Shown here: piece by piece, positions 3,530 to 7,337 of the stretch
How the letters are laid out: the number at the start of each line of letters is the position of its first letter
How positions within the stretch are numbered: position 1 is the stretch's first letter
NCBI GenBank assembly: GCA_049509675.1
Contig: JBEKZQ010000315.1
Coordinates: 1 to 7,337, forward strand
Direction: 5' to 3'
From: JBEKZQ01 sp049509675
Lineage (GTDB): Bacteria; Planctomycetota; Planctomycetia; Pirellulales; Thermoguttaceae
Length of the DNA: 7,337 bases
The notes under the pieces: model-generated
What the model was told of the DNA's origin: nothing
Databases searched by the model: none
What the model saw: only the letters and a program-made list of their open reading frames with translations
Translations under genes and position numbers: made by a program

Positions 3530-6040
3530 ATGGCTATGAAAACGTGGATACGCTGCATTGTCTTGGGGATTCTAGCCGTTACGGCTTGGCCATCGCTGTC
3601 GCAGGCGAACTTGACATATTACCTGGTGCCAATGTCCGACGCCTTCCTGGCCTCCAGCAGTAGCCCGTTCGGCTCGAATACAATCTTCTTGGGCAACGAC
3701 AATTACACCGTAACGGGCACCCTCGGCTCCGGCTACACCGTCAAGGTTGCTTCCGGCCAAACGGGCGGCGAGGTCGCCTTTGCGATCTACGCCCAAGTCT
3801 CCGACGCCCCCCCGGAAGCAAACGGTTTTGTCACCGGCGCCTTCAGCCTAAACAGCGCGACGGTCGGTGCTGCCGCGAAGTTGCACGGCGACATCTACAT
3901 GGAGGCCGACTCGCGGCAGACGGGTCTGTTCTATACGTCGTCCCCAGGCTCGACGGGAGCGCAGCTCGCACAAAGCTACGCGGGCAGCGACATGAGCGGC
4001 GACTTGGGTGTTGGAAACCCGACGGTCACGCTCGACGTGACCAACAAGGTCTACGCAGTTACGGGCGGGAATTCGTCAAGCAGTGCGCAAACTCTCTACG
4101 GACAGTTTGACGACACCGGCCTAGTCGGTAGCACTAACGCCAACATGCACGTCGGGCCAGGAGCAACCTTCACCACGAGCGGCAACGGTAACCAAACCCC
4201 GGGCGGCGGCGTGAATAACAGTAGCTACCCCGCCACCGCTTTGGCTCCGGGCCTTTCCGGCTGGACAACCACCAACGGCATCGGCACCACCGCTTTTCCC
4301 GGCGCCGGGTACTTTTTGCTCGGCTACGGTGCGTACGACTTCGGAGACCAGAGCCTTAACGGCACTCCAGGAGCTTCCACCCAGAAGGCGATCATAAATC
4401 TTACTCCTATCCTAGGCAATTCAAACCAGGCATACGCTGATTGGTATTCCGGGGCCACGTACTTCATGGGCTCAGGGAAGACGGCGTCGTCATGGAGTGG
4501 CGGGACCTATCAGAACGGCTTCACCACGAGTGATACGGTCACCGCGGGTGATGCAATTACGATCCAGTATACCGGCGGCCCGGTGTCCTTGACGGCCGGT
4601 TCCGCGACTGTGAGCGGCCTGACCATCGCCGGCGGCGTCACCCGCATGATGAAAAACACCGGCATCGGCGTCAGCGGGACGTTGACCTCGACCACCGGCC
4701 CGACTACGACCTACGATAACATCGTCTGGTCGGCGACCGGGAGCACCGGATTCGGCTCGCTCAACAGCGGAACGTTGACTTCCGACAACGCGACGACTCA
4801 GACCGTCAGCGGCACCTTCACCGCCGGCGCGACCTTGGGCCCCGCCAGCTTCACCTTGGGCGCCACCGGCGTAAATGCCACAAGCGGCGATACCGGATTG
4901 GCAGGCATCAGCCCGGCGGCCGGACTCCCCGGCTCCATTAACGTCGTCGCTGACCGCGTGCTCACGGTGCCCTCGCCCGCCAGCATTCCCACGAATGTTT
5001 TGCTCGGCGGCTCGTTGGTGCTCGGCATTTCGGGCGACCCTGCTCCAGACACTCAGGCCACTAACCCGGTCGTTACGGCGCTCTCGGGCGCGGCCGGCAG
5101 CGTGACCCTCAAGGGCGTGGCCGGCACGTTCAGCGCGTTAAACACGGTGCAATACGTCGTCTCTGCCCCCTTTAACACGGCTGGCTCGGTGACCGGCGGC
5201 AACCTGGACCTGGGCGTTGTCGGCATCCTCGCCAAGGAATCGGCCAGCAGCGTCAGCGGCGCGCAGACCCTGGGCGGCGGCAGTTCGCTGGTAGTCACGA
5301 TACCCACGATCAACGTCGGTGGGGCTGCCACCAACGGCACCGGCTACGGCGCCGCGTTGGTCGCCCAACTTGTGCCCGGCCAAGTGATTAGTTCCAGCAA
5401 CGCCCTCTCGTCCACCACGCCGGCGACCGGCGGGAATCTGGGCTCAACCGCCACCATCCTGGCCCTTAGCAGCACCGGTAATAGCACTGTCTCGATGCAG
5501 TGGCGGCAGCGGACGTCCCAAGAGACGGCCCCGAGCGCCATCCTGCCCCTGGGAATACCTTACCTGGCCAGCGACGTGGTGAACCTGACGACCCCGTCGG
5601 ATTCCTCCAAGTCCTCTCCGTATGTGTTGCCTTTCGCCTTGCAGATGACCTTCAATCCCGCCTTGGTCACCAGTCCGGCCCTGTTGGGTGCGGACGGCCT
5701 GTTGTATCTGGCTGCCAAAGACAGCGTTGGGAACTGGAAGGTTGCCACCTGGCTGGACGACGGCGACGGCAGCGTGGTCGCCGCGCATGCCTCGGACCTG
5801 AAGAACTTCGACGGCAGTTGGAGCGCGTTCCTGGCCAAGGCGACGGCGGATGGTTATACCGGCAACCTGAGCACGTTGGTCGGCGGCTATGGCTACGACC
5901 CGACTGGCGGCGTGGTGTACGCGGTGGTGGACCACAACAGCGACTTCGCCGCGAGCCCCGAGCCTGGCACGCTGGCCCTGTTGTTCGGCGCCGGCCTGGG
6001 CTGGCTGCTGTGGCGGCGTCGCAAGGCCGTGGCCAAGTAG
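3530..6040 (+). CDS. Large PEP-CTERM surface protein, beta-rich
   Basis: An 836-residue exported protein. The ATG at 3530 follows AGGGAG (3516-3521) by 8 nt. Residues 1-26 are a signal peptide ending LSQA. The body is rich in Gly, Ser, Thr and Ala with few charged residues or cysteines, as in extended beta-strand surface proteins. Residues about 350-640 contain loosely similar segments (VSGTLTS, VSGTFTAG, ADRVLTVPSP, SVSGAQTLG). Residues about 680-807 form the module FALQMTFNPALV...GLLYLAAKDSVGNW...GGYGYDP...GVVYAVVDHNSDFA, which commonly precedes the sorting signal in planctomycete PEP-CTERM proteins. The end has SPEPGT (809-814), a membrane segment (about 815-828) and WRRRKAVAK. It is expected to be exosortase-processed and surface-exposed. 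No enzymatic motif is seen; a structural or adhesive role is inference. Last gene before the terminator at 6069. Confidence 0.9.
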   Translation: MAMKTWIRCIVLGILAVTAWPSLSQANLTYYLVPMSDAFLASSSSPFGSNTIFLGNDNYTVTGTLGSGYTVKVASGQTGGEVAFAIYAQVSDAPPEANGFVTGAFSLNSATVGAAAKLHGDIYMEADSRQTGLFYTSSPGSTGAQLAQSYAGSDMSGDLGVGNPTVTLDVTNKVYAVTGGNSSSSAQTLYGQFDDTGLVGSTNANMHVGPGATFTTSGNGNQTPGGGVNNSSYPATALAPGLSGWTTTNGIGTTAFPGAGYFLLGYGAYDFGDQSLNGTPGASTQKAIINLTPILGNSNQAYADWYSGATYFMGSGKTASSWSGGTYQNGFTTSDTVTAGDAITIQYTGGPVSLTAGSATVSGLTIAGGVTRMMKNTGIGVSGTLTSTTGPTTTYDNIVWSATGSTGFGSLNSGTLTSDNATTQTVSGTFTAGATLGPASFTLGATGVNATSGDTGLAGISPAAGLPGSINVVADRVLTVPSPASIPTNVLLGGSLVLGISGDPAPDTQATNPVVTALSGAAGSVTLKGVAGTFSALNTVQYVVSAPFNTAGSVTGGNLDLGVVGILAKESASSVSGAQTLGGGSSLVVTIPTINVGGAATNGTGYGAALVAQLVPGQVISSSNALSSTTPATGGNLGSTATILALSSTGNSTVSMQWRQRTSQETAPSAILPLGIPYLASDVVNLTTPSDSSKSSPYVLPFALQMTFNPALVTSPALLGADGLLYLAAKDSVGNWKVATWLDDGDGSVVAAHASDLKNFDGSWSAFLAKATADGYTGNLSTLVGGYGYDPTGGVVYAVVDHNSDFAASPEPGTLALLFGAGLGWLLWRRRKAVAK

Positions 6041-6068
6041 GTTTAGGCCAACGAAGAACCTTAGAAGA

Positions 6069-6098
6069 CCCTGCCGGGGCTGCCCGGCAGGGTTTTTT
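6069..6098 (+). terminator. Rho-independent terminator of the PEP-CTERM unit
   Basis: CCCTGCCGGG (6069-6078) pairs perfectly with CCCGGCAGGG (6083-6092) across a GCTG loop, followed by six T (6093-6098). It lies 28 nt after the stop of the large PEP-CTERM gene. It is the only classic intrinsic terminator in the window. Confidence 0.95.
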
Positions 6099-6105
6099 CG
6101 TTGAG

Positions 6106-6158
6106 TTTTCAGTTTTCAGTTTTCAGTTTTCAGCGGGTTCGAGGCCGAACACTGAAAA
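6106..6158. repeat. Facing TTTTCAG / CTGAAAA arrays (pair 3)
   Basis: Four perfect TTTTCAG units (6106-6133) start 7 nt after the terminator T tract and face about 1.5 units on the other strand (6146-6158). Bases 6151-6168 are the exact reverse complement of 1368-1385 (18 bp), so flanking sequence is shared between pairs as well as the heptamer. Confidence 0.85.
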
Positions 6159-6160
6159 CT

Positions 6161-6515
6161 TCAAACTCCATCAGTTTTCAGCGAGCGGGCGAGGCCGGTG
6201 AGCATTTTGGAGATTTCTTTGAGTTCGCTCACAACCTGAGACATTTGTTGGGATGAAAGCAGGCCGAGCTTGGCGGCAATGTAGCATTGCGTGCGGAGTT
6301 CGGCCGCGGAGCCGCGGGCAACGCGCAGGAAGCGGGCGAAATCCTTGCCGCCCCGCCTCTGCCCCCTCGGCAATGTTCGAGGCGATCGACACGGCCGCCC
6401 GCTGCATTTGGTCGCGCAATGGGAAGTCCCGGCACTGCCGCAGCGCATCGTACACTTGTACCGCCAACTGACATGCGCGCCGCCAGACTTCCAGTTCCTC
6501 GAACGACCGATACAT
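6161..6515 (-). pseudogene. 23S rRNA IVP / four-helix-bundle protein, frameshifted
   Basis: The start at 6515 follows GGGGGTG by a short spacer. Frame one gives MYRSFEELEVWRRACQLAV...LRDQMQRAAVSIASNIAEGAE, the unmistakable N-terminal half of the IVP-like four-helix-bundle family (about 115-125 residues). Frame two, ending at 6161, gives GGKDFARFLRVARGSAAELRTQCYIAAKLGLL...LTGLARSLKT, the C-terminal half. The switch falls at 6353-6356: removing one C (plus strand) restores GAERGGKDFARFL. Either the gene is broken by a single-base insertion or the base is a sequence error in a GC-rich run. Both halves are well conserved, so any inactivation is recent. The family was named for proteins in 23S rRNA intervening sequences; its function is unknown. 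Here it lies 41 bp after the kinase gene on the same strand, bracketed by heptamer arrays, and the final residues are encoded by repeat DNA. Confidence 0.88.
6175..6181 (+). repeat. Single TTTTCAG unit, left member of pair 4
   Basis: One unit preceded by CAG, overlapping the last codons of the IVP gene. It faces the four-unit array at 6528-6555, so the pair encloses almost the whole IVP gene. Confidence 0.6.
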
Positions 6516-6527
6516 TTTTCACCCCCG

Positions 6528-6555
6528 CTGAAAACTGAAAACTGAAAACTGAAAA
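6528..6555 (-). repeat. CTGAAAA array, right member of pair 4, between kinase and IVP gene
   Basis: Four perfect units fill most of the 41-bp gap between the kinase stop codon (6557-6559) and the IVP start (6515). The junction to the kinase stop is identical to the junction at 1502-1509. Confidence 0.9.
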
Positions 6556-6556
6556 C

Positions 6557-7288
6557 TCACGCCTGGATCCGCAGCGGCGTGGGCAGGTGGATGGTGAATT
6601 GGGTGCCGCGGCCGGGCTCGCTTTGCAGGACGATCCGCCCGCCGTGGGCCTCGATGATCTTCTTGGCCGTGGGCAGGCCCAGGCCCGAGCCGCCGCGCTT
6701 GGTGGAGAAGAAGGCGTCGAACACGTGCGCCTGCGTCTCGCCGTCCATGCCGCAGCCCGTATCGATCAGGTCTAATGCGACGCCCTCGGGCGTGCCGTAG
6801 CTGCGGAGCACCAACTGGCCGCCGCCGGGCATGGCCTGCTGGGCGTTGAGGACCAGGTCCAACAGGGCGCCGTGGAAGCTCTCGCGATCCAGCAGCACCA
6901 TGGGCAGATCGCTGGCGAGATACTCGACCGTCTCGATCCTGGCTGCGCGGGCCTGGGGCCGGAAGAAGTCCAGAACCTGGCGGACCTGCGCGTTCAGTTC
7001 GCTCGGTTCCAGCTTGAGCCGGCGGATCTTGGCGAAGTTCAGGAAGTCGTCCAACACGTCCTGCAGCCGCTGGCATTCCCGCTGCACCAGCGCGATCTTG
7101 TTCATCGCCCGGCGATCGCGGGGCGCGTCGCTCTCGGCGAAATCCTCGGCCAGCAGCTCCATGTTCAGCTTGATGGTCGACAGGGGGTTCTTGATCTCAT
7201 GGGCCAAGGCGCCGGCCAGCCGGGCGATCTCGGCAACTTGATCGACCAGTCGCTGGTTGACGTCGGCGGCGTGAGGATCGGGGGGCAT
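6557..7288 (-). CDS. Soluble histidine kinase (HisKA + HATPase), NtrB-like
   Basis: A 243-residue kinase without membrane segments or signal peptide. Residues 17-88 are the HisKA dimerisation domain with the H-box LAHEIKNPLSTIK (phospho-acceptor H30). The HATPase domain follows: N-box LVLNAQQA (N148), G1 box DTGCG (176-180), F-box FDAFFSTKRGGS and G2 GLGLPTAKKIIEAHGG (202-217). All catalytic elements are present. Only about 16 residues precede HisKA, so there is no sensor domain of its own; the signal must come from a partner or a separate receiver. The sequence resembles NtrB-type kinases, but the target is not visible. The ATG at 7288 follows CCCCCC with no Shine-Dalgarno; the frame is closed 19-21 nt upstream by TGA, and no better start exists before HisKA. 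The stop abuts a CTGAAAA array and the start a TTTTCAG array. The frameshifted IVP gene follows. Confidence 0.92.
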   Translation of the reverse strand: MPPDPHAADVNQRLVDQVAEIARLAGALAHEIKNPLSTIKLNMELLAEDFAESDAPRDRRAMNKIALVQRECQRLQDVLDDFLNFAKIRRLKLEPSELNAQVRQVLDFFRPQARAARIETVEYLASDLPMVLLDRESFHGALLDLVLNAQQAMPGGGQLVLRSYGTPEGVALDLIDTGCGMDGETQAHVFDAFFSTKRGGSGLGLPTAKKIIEAHGGRIVLQSEPGRGTQFTIHLPTPLRIQA

Positions 7289-7296
7289 GGGGGGAG

Positions 7297-7317
7297 TTTT
7301 CAGTTTTCAGTTTTCAG
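7297..7317 (+). repeat. TTTTCAG array next to the kinase start
   Basis: Three perfect units lie 9 nt upstream of the kinase ATG, occupying the place where a ribosome binding site and promoter would be expected. The unit supplies the in-frame TGA that closes the kinase frame upstream. Its facing partner, if any, lies beyond the right edge. Confidence 0.88.
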
Positions 7318-7337
7318 AATCGGGGCGTCACACCGCA

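Noticed and set aside
5444..5935. Antisense open frame inside the large PEP-CTERM gene
   Set aside because: It is a shadow frame created by GC bias; the sense frame has a signal peptide, module and sorting signal.
6345..6360. Programmed ribosomal frameshift in the IVP gene
   Set aside because: No slippery heptamer or downstream structure was seen, and the family is normally encoded in a single frame.

Overview
The window looks like chromosomal DNA from a Planctomycetota bacterium, most likely of the Pirellulales type. This rests on five things seen together: GC-rich coding, two tandem PEP-CTERM proteins (one carrying a dockerin), a TMTC-like membrane protein with C-terminal TPRs, a 23S rRNA IVP/four-helix-bundle gene, and many short palindromic and heptanucleotide repeats between genes. 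The assignment comes from family recognition and was not computed.

Layout. Bases 1-1293 (+) hold the 3' part of a polytopic membrane protein with five TPRs, which runs in from the left edge. Bases 1294-1502 are gene-free and made largely of inverted TTTTCAG arrays. Bases 1503-1916 (-) encode a small protein of unknown function with its own promoter and a strong ribosome binding site; its middle third is built from repeat DNA. Bases 1917-2642 are a long gene-free stretch with two divergent candidate promoters, repeat hairpins, three CCCGAAAA boxes and a structured leader of about 250 nt. Bases 2643-3437 and 3530-6040 (+) are two consecutive PEP-CTERM surface proteins, probably one transcription unit, ending in a strong intrinsic terminator at 6069-6098. 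Bases 6161-6515 (-) are a frameshifted IVP-family gene. Bases 6557-7288 (-) encode a short soluble histidine kinase.

How it fits together. The PEP-CTERM pair is a cell-envelope module: exported by signal peptide, held by a C-terminal PEP motif, membrane segment and basic tail, and expected to be processed by an exosortase encoded elsewhere. The TPR protein also sits in the membrane. The kinase would act through a response regulator outside the window.

The most unusual signal is the repeat content. About 26 copies of a TTTTCAG heptamer form arrays that occur as facing pairs (TTTTCAG on the left, CTGAAAA on the right). These lie at almost every gene boundary, and one pair brackets the IVP gene. 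Two palindromes sharing a GGGGAC/GTCC/TTTTCG core sit in frame inside coding regions.
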